Below are positions 1 to 7,768 of a stretch of 41,053 bases of DNA, one piece after another. The stretch is from positions 1 through 41,053 of the forward strand of contig JAICNG010000027.1 of NCBI GenBank assembly GCA_025931335.1. Reading direction: 5' to 3'. Origin of the DNA: Gemmatimonadaceae bacterium. GTDB lineage: Bacteria; Gemmatimonadota; Gemmatimonadetes; Gemmatimonadales; Gemmatimonadaceae. Each line of letters opens with the position of its first letter. Within the stretch, counting starts at the first letter, position 1. A model generated the notes under the pieces. That model was not told the origin of the DNA. It searched no databases and worked only from the letters and a program-made list of their open reading frames with translations. Position numbers and translations under genes: made by a program.

Positions 1-381
1 CTGCGTGCGCAGCGTCGTCAACAGCCGCGCGTTGTCCCACGGCTTCTCCACGTAATCGCGTGCGCCGCGCCGCATCGCCTCCACGGCGGACTCGATGCTC
101 CCCCACGCGGTCATCACGATCACGGGGAGCGTGGGATCGGCCGCTTGAGCCTTCGCGAGCAGCTCCAGGCCCTCGGTGCCGGACGTCGTGTCGCGGGTGT
201 AATTGAGATCCATCAGGAGCGCGTCGAAGTCGCGCTCCTGTAGTGCGGCGAGCGCCCCAGCAGGGCTGGTGACCGTCTCGGTGTGGAAACCCTCGGGCTT
301 CAGAAGAAGCCGGAGGGCCTCCAAAACGTCAGGCTGGTCGTCGGAGATCAGGATTCGCGGAGATGCCTGAGCCAGGGGCAT
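1..381 (-). CDS. Response regulator receiver domain, NtrC-like (partial, 3' end outside window)
   Basis: The minus strand reads MPLAQASPRILISDDQPDVL and stays open to the window edge, so only the N-terminal ~127 residues are seen. They form a CheY-like receiver domain: the acidic pair in ISDDQPDV, the probable phospho-acceptor Asp in LLMDLNYTRD, the conserved Thr in VIVMTAWGS and the Lys in YVEKPWDN. The ending EKPWDNARLLTTLRTQ is typical of receivers that precede a sigma54-activating AAA+ module, but that part is off the window, so the output domain is inferred. The start ATG at 381 follows directly after the acidic-pair strand would be expected. The gene lies 75 bp downstream of the ArsR/SRPBCC operon on the same strand. 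Its kinase is unknown; the histidine kinase at 3805 is not adjacent. Confidence 0.88.
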   Translation of the reverse strand, partial: MPLAQASPRILISDDQPDVLEALRLLLKPEGFHTETVTSPAGALAALQERDFDALLMDLNYTRDTTSGTEGLELLAKAQAADPTLPVIVMTAWGSIESAVEAMRRGARDYVEKPWDNARLLTTLRTQ

Positions 382-456
382 GCCCGGGAAGGTATTGCGG
401 GGGGTGGGAAGGGGCGAGCCGAGACGCCGCACCCAACCCGATATGTGTCGGGATCG

Positions 457-903
457 TCAGCGCGCTTCCCGGGGTGTGATGACGCCCGATAGCTCGGTCA
501 GGATATGGCTCCAGCCGCCGTGATGCTTGTTACGAATCTCGGCGTCATCCAGCCCGGCGTGTTCGAGCGTCAGCATGGTCTGCCCGCGTGGACCTTCGGC
601 GAAGTGTAGTGTGACGAGGCTGCCTTCGCCCGCGAGGTGCGAGCGCCAGGTGAAGACGATGCGCGTGTAGCGCTCGATCGCGACGTATTCCCCGTGGTGC
701 GGAAGGTCATGGCCTTCCACGTTCATCACGATCAGGAATTTGCCGCCGACGCGTGGATCGCATTCGGCGCGCGTCACCCGCACGCCCGGGCCGCCACACA
801 TGAAGCGCTGGAGCGCCTCGCGATCCAGCCACGCTTCGAACACCACCCGCGGCGGGGCTGGAACGAGCCGCTCGATGACGACCAACCGCGCAGAGTCATT
901 CAT
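457..903 (-). CDS. SRPBCC / AHSA1-like domain protein
   Basis: This 148-residue protein has the START/AHSA1 (activator of Hsp90 ATPase homologue) fold. Seen motifs are the N-terminal VIERLVPAPPRVVFEAWLD, the central GGKFLIVM and HHGEYVAIERYTRIVFTW strands, and the C-terminal long helix containing HHGGWSHILTELSGVI. Such proteins have a hydrophobic ligand cavity; the ligand is not predictable. The start at 903 is chosen because the ATG overlaps the TGA of the upstream ArsR gene (ATGA), a translational-coupling arrangement; the longer reading frame extending to 1287 is out of frame with and antagonistic to ArsR. ArsR plus AHSA1 pairs are a common autoregulated unit in bacteria. Confidence 0.9.
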   Translation of the reverse strand: MNDSARLVVIERLVPAPPRVVFEAWLDREALQRFMCGGPGVRVTRAECDPRVGGKFLIVMNVEGHDLPHHGEYVAIERYTRIVFTWRSHLAGEGSLVTLHFAEGPRGQTMLTLEHAGLDDAEIRNKHHGGWSHILTELSGVITPREAR

Positions 904-1271
904 GGTGAATCCCCTTTCTTCGAGCGGCCCTCCGTTCGCGCGTAGTCCACGAGCGCATCGAGGCGCGTGCTCCAGAAGTGGTGATGGGCGTGCAGGAACT
1001 CGTAGGCGACTTGCAGCGCGCTCCAATCGACCGAGATCCAATGCACCCGACCTTCGATGCGGCGCCGCACGACGCCGGCGTGCTCGAGCACTTTGACGTG
1101 CTTCGACACGCCGTTGAGCGTCATCGAGAACGCTTCCGCGACGACGCCCACCGGCAGCTCGCCGGCCTCGCGCAGCAGCGCGATGATGCGGCGTCGCGCG
1201 GGATCGGCCAGCGCGTGAAAGACGCGGCTGAGCCGCTGTTCTTCGACCGCCTTGGCGCGCCGCGGGCTCAA
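900..1271 (-). CDS. ArsR-family transcriptional regulator
   Basis: This 123-residue winged-helix protein carries the ArsR core: RVFHALADPARRRIIALL, the recognition helix region SMTLNGVSKHVKVLEHAG and the wing VVRRRIEGRVHWISVD. The metal-binding cysteine box of classical ArsR/SmtB sensors is absent, so it belongs with the ArsR-SRPBCC group that senses something other than a metal, or nothing. The start appears to be TTG at 1271, because an in-frame stop lies just upstream and GGGGA sits seven bases before this codon. It lies between two SRPBCC genes: 36 bp after the one at 1308-1766 and overlapping the one at 457-903 by four bases. It is the best candidate to bind the operator array at 1793-1834 and control its own operon. 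Confidence 0.92.
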   Translation of the reverse strand: MSPRRAKAVEEQRLSRVFHALADPARRRIIALLREAGELPVGVVAEAFSMTLNGVSKHVKVLEHAGVVRRRIEGRVHWISVDWSALQVAYEFLHAHHHFWSTRLDALVDYARTEGRSKKGDSP

Positions 1272-1307
1272 GCGAGTTCCCCGGCATCGTCCCGCGGCGC
1301 GTGAAGT

Positions 1308-1766
1308 CTAGTTCCAGTTGTCGATCTTGACGTCATGTGGCGACGGCTTGCCTCGGCCCGTTTCTACGAGCTCCTTGAGGCTGAACATGAACAACGCCCA
1401 CTTCATGCTGCAATGGGCCATGAACTCGACGGGCTCGCGCCAGTTCCTGTGCCCGAACAGCACGATGGTGTAATCGCCGTCCTGAGAGAGATCGAAGATC
1501 GCGTCCGTTCCGATCCACTCCGCGGGCCCGCTGCTGAAGCGCCAGTGCACCTTCTTGTTGGGCTCCAGCGCGAGCACCTCCATGGTCATGCCGCCGATCT
1601 CGTCGCCCGTCGGCCTGCGAAATCGGACGTCGATCGCTCCGCCCGGCTTCGAGACTCCCGTCGTGTCCTGCGTCCACCAGCCTGCAACACCTTCGACCGT
1701 CGACACCGCTGCATACACTTCCGAAACGGGTGCCTTGATGCCGACTCGATGAATGATGTCCGCCAT
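1308..1766 (-). CDS. SRPBCC-family protein
   Basis: This 152-residue protein is a second SRPBCC/AHSA1-like domain: IIHRVGIKAPVSEVYAAVST at the N terminus, VAGWWTQDTTG after the first helix, the strand KVHWRFSSGPAEWIGTDAIF and a C-terminal helix HCSMKWALFMFSLKELVETG. The start at 1766 is preferred over the TTG at 1796 because GGAG lies eight bases before the ATG and because the TTG falls inside the operator array. It is the first gene of an operon with the ArsR (900-1271) and the AHSA1-like gene (457-903). It is diverged in sequence from the 457-903 protein, so the pair is not a recent duplication. Its ligand is unknown. Confidence 0.9.
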   Translation of the reverse strand: MADIIHRVGIKAPVSEVYAAVSTVEGVAGWWTQDTTGVSKPGGAIDVRFRRPTGDEIGGMTMEVLALEPNKKVHWRFSSGPAEWIGTDAIFDLSQDGDYTIVLFGHRNWREPVEFMAHCSMKWALFMFSLKELVETGRGKPSPHDVKIDNWN

Positions 1767-1792
1767 TGCCGTCTCCACGTGAGAGGTGATAG

Positions 1793-1834
1793 TCAACCTA
1801 TTGGTTGAGGAACCAAGTGGTTGAATATCTAACC
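1793..1834. promoter_or_regulatory. Phased AACC/GGTT operator array between divergent operons
   Basis: AACC and GGTT half-sites alternate with exact 8-bp steps: AACC at 1795, GGTT at 1803, AACC at 1811, GGTT at 1819, and a further AACC at 1831. Each neighbouring pair is a palindrome with a 4-bp spacer, for example TCAACC-tatt-GGTTGA at 1793-1808 and TTGGTT-gagg-AACCAA at 1801-1816. The array lies 27-69 bp upstream of the SRPBCC start at 1766 and ~170 bp before the divergent ABC gene. It is inferred to be the operator of the ArsR encoded at 900-1271; ArsR dimers bind palindromes in their own promoters. Confidence 0.7.
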
Positions 1835-2001
1835 GTCGGCCCCCAACGTGTCAAGCGAGGCCTACCCCGGAACCATTTGTCTCGTCGACCGACTGGCCAG
1901 GGCTCGGAACGTTTGTCGATTCCGGAGTGTTCCCTTCGACGTAGAATGTGAGCGGGCCACTGGGCGACGTGCGCCCTGTCCCCCTGACGAAGGCAGGAAC
2001 C

Positions 2002-2964
2002 ATGACCGCAGCAATCGAGACGGTAGCGCTGAAAAAAGTCTTCGGCCAAACCACCGCGGTGGATGCGATCGACCTCCAGGTCGCGCGCGGCACCGTATAC
2101 GGCCTCCTCGGCCCGAACGGCGCCGGGAAGACGACGACGATCAAGGTGCTCACGACGCTCCTGCGTCCGGACGGTGGGAGCGCCCGCGTGCTGGGACACG
2201 ATGTCGTCCGCGAGAGCGCCGCCGTGCGCGCGAAGGTGAGTCTCACCGGACAGTTCGCGTCCATCGACGAGGACCTCACCGGCCACGAGAACCTCGTGCT
2301 CGTCGCCCGCCTCTTCGGGTTCGCGTGGCGCGAGGCGCGTGCCCGCGCCACCGATCTTCTCGATGCCTTCGCGCTCGCGGATGCCGGGGGTCGTCAGGTG
2401 CGAACGTACTCCGGCGGCATGCGGCGCAAGCTCGACATCGCCGCAAGCCTCATCGTGACTCCCGAGCTCCTCTTCCTGGACGAGCCGACGACCGGGCTCG
2501 ACCCGCGGAGCCGCAATCAGGTGTGGGACATCGTGCGCGCCATCGCCGGCGAAGGAACGACCGTGCTCCTGACGACGCAGTATCTGGAGGAAGCGGACCG
2601 CCTGTCGAATCGTCTCGCCGTCATCGATCGCGGCAAGCTGATCGCCGAGGGAACCAGCCGCGAGCTGAAGGCATCCGTCGGTGGAAACACGCTGCACGTC
2701 CGTCTCGAGTCGGCGGATCAGCGCGCCTCGGCGGAGACCCTGCTGGCGAGCGCGCTCGGCGCGACCGTCACCAACGGCGTCGATGCGCAGGTCCTCTCGG
2801 CGCAGATCGCCGACGCGACGCGTGTGCCGGACGCGATGTCCGCCCTGGCGCGAAACGGCGTGGGCGTGCACGAGTTCTCGCTCGGCCAGCCCAGCCTGGA
2901 CGAAGTGTTCTTCGCGCTCACGGGCCATGCGGCCGAAGCGAGCGATACGGAGGTGGTGTCATGA
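2002..2964 (+). CDS. ABC exporter ATPase, DrrA-like
   Basis: This 320-residue cytoplasmic ATPase has Walker [10 protein letters not shown] (about residue 37), a Q-loop in [15 protein letters not shown], the ABC signature YSGGMRRK (about 136), Walker B LLFLDEPT (about 156) with catalytic Glu, and an H-loop position occupied by Gln in [11 protein letters not shown], as is common in the DrrA (daunorubicin resistance) subfamily. The C-terminal ~100 residues are the usual DrrA-type extension. The ATG at 2002 follows AGGCAGGA; an upstream in-frame ATG at 1948 lacks such a site. The stop overlaps the permease ATG by four bases. It should energise export of a hydrophobic compound by the permease at 2961-3785. 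Substrate is unknown; the divergent ArsR operon may share its control region. Confidence 0.93.
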   Translation: MTAAIETVALKKVFGQTTAVDAIDLQVARGTVYGLLGPNGAGKTTTIKVLTTLLRPDGGSARVLGHDVVRESAAVRAKVSLTGQFASIDEDLTGHENLVLVARLFGFAWREARARATDLLDAFALADAGGRQVRTYSGGMRRKLDIAASLIVTPELLFLDEPTTGLDPRSRNQVWDIVRAIAGEGTTVLLTTQYLEEADRLSNRLAVIDRGKLIAEGTSRELKASVGGNTLHVRLESADQRASAETLLASALGATVTNGVDAQVLSAQIADATRVPDAMSALARNGVGVHEFSLGQPSLDEVFFALTGHAAEASDTEVVS

Positions 2965-3785
2965 GCGTGTCAGCAGCGCCGACCGATACCCTGCACCGCG
3001 TGCTCACCGCGGAGCGGCGGCCGCCGACGCCGAGCGCTCTGTCGGCCACGTTCACGCTGGGATGGCGTGCCGCACTCAAGATCAAGCACGTGCCGTTTCA
3101 GCTGTTCGACGTCACCGCGTTTCCCCTGATGATGACGTTGATGTTCACCTTCCTGTTCGGCGGCGCGCTGGCGGGGTCGACGCGGGCGTACATCCAGTTC
3201 CTGCTTCCCGGCATCGTCGTGCAGGCGATCGTGTTCATCACGGTGTACACGGGCGTCGGGCTGAATTCGGACATCACCAAAGGCCTCTACGATCGGTTCC
3301 GTTCGCTTCCCATCTGGCAGCCGGCACCGATCGCCGGCGCTTTGCTCGGCGACGTGATGCGCTACTCGATCGCCGGAGTCATGGTGATCGCGCTCGGTAC
3401 GATTCTCGGCTTTCGTCCGCAGGCGGGCTGGTTCGGCGTGCTGCTGGCCGTCGCGCTGATCATCCTCTTTGCGCTCAGTGTGTCGTGGATCTGGATTGTC
3501 GTCGGGATGCTCGTCAAGTCGCCGGAGTCGGTGATGACCTCGAGCTTCCTCCTGCTGTTTCCGCTCACGATGGTGAGCAACATTTTCGTGGATCCGGCCA
3601 CGATGCCGGGCTGGCTCCAGGCGGTGGTGCGCGTGAATCCGGTCACGCACCTCGTCGATGCGTCGCGCGGGCTCATGCACGGCGGCCTGCGTCTGGCGAG
3701 CGTTGGGTGGGTGCTGCTCGCCAGCGCCGTGGTGGTTGCGATCTTTGCTCCGCTGGCGATGCGAATGTACAGAAAGGAGCGTTAG
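2961..3785 (+). CDS. ABC-2 type permease, DrrB-like
   Basis: This 274-residue integral membrane protein has about six hydrophobic segments, beginning with [19 protein letters not shown] and including [56 protein letters not shown] and a C-terminal [19 protein letters not shown]. The loop segment [19 protein letters not shown] is characteristic of DrrB/ABC-2 permeases. The N terminus has ~45 cytoplasmic residues. The ATG overlaps the stop of the ATPase gene (ATGA), so the two are co-translated. The stop codon TAG lies within the over-represented heptamer CGTTAGG (3780-3786). The next gene is convergent and begins its stop 19 bp away. Confidence 0.92.
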   Translation: MSVSAAPTDTLHRVLTAERRPPTPSALSATFTLGWRAALKIKHVPFQLFDVTAFPLMMTLMFTFLFGGALAGSTRAYIQFLLPGIVVQAIVFITVYTGVGLNSDITKGLYDRFRSLPIWQPAPIAGALLGDVMRYSIAGVMVIALGTILGFRPQAGWFGVLLAVALIILFALSVSWIWIVVGMLVKSPESVMTSSFLLLFPLTMVSNIFVDPATMPGWLQAVVRVNPVTHLVDASRGLMHGGLRLASVGWVLLASAVVVAIFAPLAMRMYRKER

Positions 3786-3804
3786 GCGAACGGCGCGCTG
3801 CGGC

Positions 3805-6213
3805 TCATGACGCGACCGGAAGCGTGAAGAAGAAGCTGCTTCCCTCCCCGGGCTCGCTCTCCACCCAGATCTTCCCGCCGTGCGCCTCGACGATCCCCTT
3901 CGCGATCGCGAGTCCAAGGCCGATGCCGCGATGATCCCGGCGGTTCGCCTGCCAGAACTGCCCGAAGATGTGCGGCAGATGCTCGGCGGCGATTCCCGGC
4001 CCCGTGTCGCGCACCTCGAATTGCATGGCGCCCTGCAGGGGCTTGCAGCGGATCACGACGCGCCCCCCCCTCGGCGTGAACTTGACCGCGTTGCCGATCA
4101 GGTTCGAGAACACCTGGTGCACGCGATGGGGATCGGCCATCACGGGAGGGTGTTCGTCGCTCGTATCCAGCGCGACATCGATCGAGCTCGACGCCGCCAG
4201 CGCGCGCAGCGTCTCGACCGCCTCGAGAACCAGCGCGTGGGAAGACATGCGGCGCGGCTCGACGTCGAGCCGACCGCTCTCGATACGCTTCACATCGAGC
4301 AGGTCCTGGACGAGCCGGTCCATCCGCTCGCCGGCGCGCTGCACGATCGCCGCCTGACGACGCATTGGCGAGTCAGGCGGGGCTGCATCCGCCAACAGCT
4401 GCGCCGCCATGAGCATCGTGTTGAGCGGATTGCGCAGGTCGTGCGCGACGACACTCAACATCTGATCTCGCGACCGGGTCGCTTGCTCGCTCTCGTGATA
4501 GAGTCGCGCATTCTCGACCGCGAGCGCGGCCCGCCGTGCGAGCTCCTCCGCCAGCGCGAGGTCCCGCTCGTCGTAGCGCCGGCTGTTGTCCGTGGTATAC
4601 CACACTAGCGCGCCGATGATCTTGTCCGCCAGCATCAACGGCACGGACGCGAGGGATGTCGGGGCCAGCGCGCGGATGACCTCCTCGTGCTCCGCATCGA
4701 GAGCGTTTTGCCCGATGAGCGTGCCGTCGATCTCCGGGATGAGCGTGGGCTCTCCCTCGATCAGGGCGCGGTGCAGATGCGGAACGAGGGGTGAGCCGGC
4801 GCGAACCCACTTCGTGATGTTATGCAGCAGCGGCTCCTTGGCCGGATCCGCGTGCGCGATGCCCAGGCGCTGAATGGCACCGTTCCGGTCGAGGATGTCC
4901 ACCGTGCAGAAGTCGGCGAACGACGGCACGGCGAGTCGCGCCAGCCTGGCCAACGTCGTGTGATAGTCGAACGACGCGCCGAGGACGCGGCTGGCGTCGG
5001 CCAGAAACGCGGCGCGGCGCTGCTCGTCCTCCGCGGCGGATCGCCGCGACTGCTCCTCGATGAGCTTGTGCGCGGTGATCTCAGCCTCGTGCTGCTCGGT
5101 GACGTCCTGCCCCGCGCCGATGATCTGCGTCGGCACGCCCGCCTCATCCACCACGACGCGTCCCTCCACGTCGAAGAACCGGATGTCATCGGGTGGGCGC
5201 ACGATGCGGTGCTTGACCTTGAAGCTCTTCCCCTCCGCGACTGCCGCGTCGATCGTCTGCCGTACGAGATCGAAGTCGTCCGGGTGAACTCGTTGCAGGA
5301 TCACGCCCGGAGAGAGCGCGGAGTCGGGTTCGAATCCGTAGATGCGATACAGCTCGGCGGACGCGTGGAGCTCGTTCGTCGCGATGTCCCACACCCAGCT
5401 GCCGACGTGCGCTATGGATTGCGCCTCCGCCAGCTGCGCTTCCCGGGCGCGAAGCTCCTCCTCGACCAGTTGCCGTTGGCGCACATCCTCGCGCAGCGCC
5501 TCCTCCACCCGGTTGCGGTAGATCGCCGCACCAAGCGTCGCCGCGGCGGCCCGCAGCGCCGAGATGGTGGCGCGCGCCCACTCGCGCTCGGCGGCATCGT
5601 GCGCGAAGCCGAGAAAGCCCCACCAGGTTTCGCCCACGAACACCGGGACGACGGCGACCGACTGAAGGCCGAGCGACTCGAAGTAGGCGCGCTCAGAGGG
5701 AGGGAACGACGACACAGGGCCGTCGAACACGTCGCCATGCTCCAGTCCGGCCCAGCGGGCCAGCCCCACCGCCACCGGATCGACCTCGCACCGCGCCGGG
5801 TCGCTCGCGAAAGGTTCCATCCCCGGCGCGACCCACTCGTGCTCCATTCGCATCCGGAGCGTCCCTCGCTCGTCGCGGTGGGCGGCGAACAGGTACACCC
5901 GGCTGACTTCCGCGGCGCCGCCGAGCTTGGCGAGCACATCGCGGATGTCGCGATCCCAATGGGCGGTCCCCAGGAACCGCGCGGCAGCGTACGAGATCGC
6001 GTTGAGAATGGCCTCGCGGCGGCGGATCGCCGCCTCGAGACCGAGGAGACGCGGGTCGTCCAGCGCGGTGGGACCGGGTACCATGAACTCGCGGGTGACC
6101 GATCCCACGTCGCGCTCCATACGCTCATTCATGCGAGCCACTCGCGCGCGATGGAATGACCCATCGCGGTCGTGAGCCTCGGTGAAGGGATCGGGCGCGG
6201 GACGTACTGCCAT
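3805..6213 (-). CDS. Soluble sensor histidine kinase, GAF-PAS-GAF-HisKA-HATPase
   Basis: This 802-residue kinase has no membrane segment, so it should be cytoplasmic. Domain order by eye: a first GAF domain (about 65-230), a PAS domain starting at [20 protein letters not shown] (about 268-373), a second GAF domain (about 405-570), the HisKA dimerisation helix with phospho-acceptor His591 in [13 protein letters not shown], and the HATPase domain with N-box [12 protein letters not shown] (about 701), G1 VRDTGPGI (about 735) and G2 [12 protein letters not shown] (about 763). The end [13 protein letters not shown] is the normal C terminus of the family. There is no receiver domain and no adjacent response regulator gene, so the partner is unknown; the receiver at 1-381 is not a neighbour. 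The start ATG at 6213 has only a weak ribosome site, and MNERMERDV (M28) is an alternative. Confidence 0.93.
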   Translation of the reverse strand: MAVRPAPDPFTEAHDRDGSFHRARVARMNERMERDVGSVTREFMVPGPTALDDPRLLGLEAAIRRREAILNAISYAAARFLGTAHWDRDIRDVLAKLGGAAEVSRVYLFAAHRDERGTLRMRMEHEWVAPGMEPFASDPARCEVDPVAVGLARWAGLEHGDVFDGPVSSFPPSERAYFESLGLQSVAVVPVFVGETWWGFLGFAHDAAEREWARATISALRAAAATLGAAIYRNRVEEALREDVRQRQLVEEELRAREAQLAEAQSIAHVGSWVWDIATNELHASAELYRIYGFEPDSALSPGVILQRVHPDDFDLVRQTIDAAVAEGKSFKVKHRIVRPPDDIRFFDVEGRVVVDEAGVPTQIIGAGQDVTEQHEAEITAHKLIEEQSRRSAAEDEQRRAAFLADASRVLGASFDYHTTLARLARLAVPSFADFCTVDILDRNGAIQRLGIAHADPAKEPLLHNITKWVRAGSPLVPHLHRALIEGEPTLIPEIDGTLIGQNALDAEHEEVIRALAPTSLASVPLMLADKIIGALVWYTTDNSRRYDERDLALAEELARRAALAVENARLYHESEQATRSRDQMLSVVAHDLRNPLNTMLMAAQLLADAAPPDSPMRRQAAIVQRAGERMDRLVQDLLDVKRIESGRLDVEPRRMSSHALVLEAVETLRALAASSSIDVALDTSDEHPPVMADPHRVHQVFSNLIGNAVKFTPRGGRVVIRCKPLQGAMQFEVRDTGPGIAAEHLPHIFGQFWQANRRDHRGIGLGLAIAKGIVEAHGGKIWVESEPGEGSSFFFTLPVAS

Positions 6214-6255
6214 AGTCTAGCGTCTGATCGGCTCCAGCGCACGCCGAAACGGTCT

Positions 6256-7296
6256 CTAGATCGCCGCCGCGACAGTGCGCGAAGCGATCGCCGCCTCCTC
6301 TTCCGTCATCTCGGCCGGGATGTCGGCAAACAGCGGGGTGCTGAGGTAACGCTCACCGGTGTCGGGGAGCATTGCCAGGATCACCGAGCCCCGCGGGGCA
6401 TCGGTCGCGACCTGGATGGCACCGCCAAAGGTTGCGCCGGCCGAAATGCCGACGAAGATCCCCTCTTTCTGCGCGAGCTGACGGCTCCAGCGCATGGCGT
6501 CGGGTGCCGGGATCGTGATCACCCGATCGATAAAGCCCGCGTCCGTCGCGTCGCCCGCGAGCTTCGGGATGAAATCGGGGCTCCACCCCTGAATCGGGTG
6601 GGGCTTCCACGATGGATGCCGGGAAGCGGGTGACCCGTCCGGCTGCCTCGCCTGCTGCGTTCCGCTGGTCAGCAAGGGCGCGTCGGACGGCTCGCAGACG
6701 ACCACCTTGGTCTCGGGACGCTCCCTGTCGAGCACACGCGCAACGCCCTTGAGGGTGCCGCCGGTGCCAATTCCTGTCACCCAGTAGTCGAGGCGCTCGC
6801 CGGCGAAATCGTTGATGATCTCCCGCGCCGTGGTGCGCGAGTGGAAGTCGGCGTTCGCCTCGTTCTCGAACTGTCGTGTGAGGAACCACCCATTCGCCTC
6901 CGCGAGCTCCATCGCCTTTCGCACCATCCCCGTCCCGCCTTCGGCGGCCGGCGTCAGGATCACCTTCGCGCCGAGGAAGCGCATGAGCCGACGTCGCTCG
7001 ACGCTGAAGCTTTCGGCCATGGTCACGACGAGCGGATACCCTTTTTGCGCGCACACCATCGCCAGCCCGATGCCGGTATTCCCGCTCGTCGCCTCGATCA
7101 CCGTTTGACCGGGCTTCAGCGTGCCCGACCGCTCCGCATCCTCGATCACACCGAGGGCGAGGCGATCCTTGACGGAGCCGAGGGGATTGAAGGCTTCGAT
7201 TTTGACGTAGACGGTGACGTGCGCCGGGGCGATCCTGTTGATCCTGACGACGGGCGTGTTGCCGACGGTCTCGAGGATGTTAGCGAATCGTGGCAT
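6256..7296 (-). CDS. Cysteine synthase family PLP enzyme (CysK-like)
   Basis: This 346-residue fold-type II PLP enzyme carries the PLP lysine in PLGSVKDRLA (K43), the substrate loop EATSGNTGIGLAM (about 69-81), the phosphate-binding loop GIGTGGTLKGVAR and the C-terminal serine region in GISAGATFGG. These are the marks of O-acetylserine sulfhydrylase, which makes cysteine from O-acetylserine and sulfide. Unlike classical CysK, about 25 extra residues lie in the loop between EPSDAPLLTSG and HPIQGWSPDFIP, a region near the active-site entrance. The true substrate could therefore differ (cystathionine beta-synthase-like or sulfonate-forming members share these motifs). It stands alone: 42 bp separate it from the kinase downstream, and a 470-bp non-coding stretch lies upstream. 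Confidence 0.9.
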   Translation of the reverse strand: MPRFANILETVGNTPVVRINRIAPAHVTVYVKIEAFNPLGSVKDRLALGVIEDAERSGTLKPGQTVIEATSGNTGIGLAMVCAQKGYPLVVTMAESFSVERRRLMRFLGAKVILTPAAEGGTGMVRKAMELAEANGWFLTRQFENEANADFHSRTTAREIINDFAGERLDYWVTGIGTGGTLKGVARVLDRERPETKVVVCEPSDAPLLTSGTQQARQPDGSPASRHPSWKPHPIQGWSPDFIPKLAGDATDAGFIDRVITIPAPDAMRWSRQLAQKEGIFVGISAGATFGGAIQVATDAPRGSVILAMLPDTGERYLSTPLFADIPAEMTEEEAAIASRTVAAAI

Positions 7297-7459
7297 GTGC
7301 GGACTCTCGGGGGTTTTGCGGTTGGGGGCTCTCCACCGTATTGCGTGCTCGTCGGCGGTTTCCCGACATGCGGCTAACGACGCGGAGCCGGGCAGGGGTT
7401 CCCTGGTATCGACGGCGGGAATTTCGGGATTGCCTGACGCCTGGCTACAGTCCGCAAGC

Positions 7460-7641
7460 GGCCACGGACGACTGGAACTGCCGGATGCCTCGAATGACGC
7501 GAATGATCGAGCGCGCGAGTCTGACTCCGCCAGGTACTAACCAGAGAAGCTGTCGAACTTCATCCGCGCGGAGGGCGTGCTACGGCGCCGTGCGCTCTTC
7601 GTGTCATTCGGGTCATTCGGCAGTTCCAGTCGTCCGTGGCC
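7460..7641. repeat. Long inverted repeat in non-coding DNA
   Basis: A 24-bp arm at 7460-7483 (begins GGCCACGGACGACTGG) is perfectly repeated in inverted orientation at 7618-7641, with 134 bp between. Inward of the perfect core the similarity continues with mismatches for ~20 bp (both arms read as CGAATGAC units). No open frame or transposase lies inside. It may be a palindromic repeat element or a large foldback that ends transcripts of the convergent S9 peptidase side; there is no T-tract. Confidence 0.75.
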
Positions 7642-7661
7642 CGCCAGGCCGGAATACGGAA

Positions 7662-7743
7662 TTCAGAGTCCAGATGAACCGACGAGGAGCCACCTGGTGG
7701 CTCCCCGTGGTCGTATCCGAACCTCTGAACTCTGGACTCTGAA
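7662..7743. repeat. Nested hairpins downstream of the S9 peptidase gene
   Basis: The 13-bp arm TTCAGAGTCCAGA at 7662-7674 is inverted at 7731-7743. Inside the loop lies a second perfect hairpin at 7686-7704 (GGAGCCACC-t-GGTGGCTCC). The right arm is also surrounded by short direct repeats of the word CTCTGAACT. The element begins 26 bp beyond the stop of the peptidase gene at 7769, so it may form a structured 3' end. Together with the inverted repeat at 7460-7641 it fills the otherwise empty 7297-7768 interval. Confidence 0.6.
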
Positions 7744-7768
7744 CTTTGTGACCCGTGCCGTTTCGCAA

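Noticed and set aside
437-452. Hairpin CCCGA-tatgtg-TCGGG between the AHSA1-like and response-regulator genes as a terminator
   Set aside because: Five-bp stem and no T-tract; too weak to call.
1919-1947. Promoter with -10 TAGAAT (1942-1947) for the ABC exporter
   Set aside because: No acceptable -35 at 16-18 bp; kept only as a thought.
1848-2928. Open frames on both strands across the ABC ATPase gene
   Set aside because: They lack any domain, while the ATPase frame has every ABC motif.
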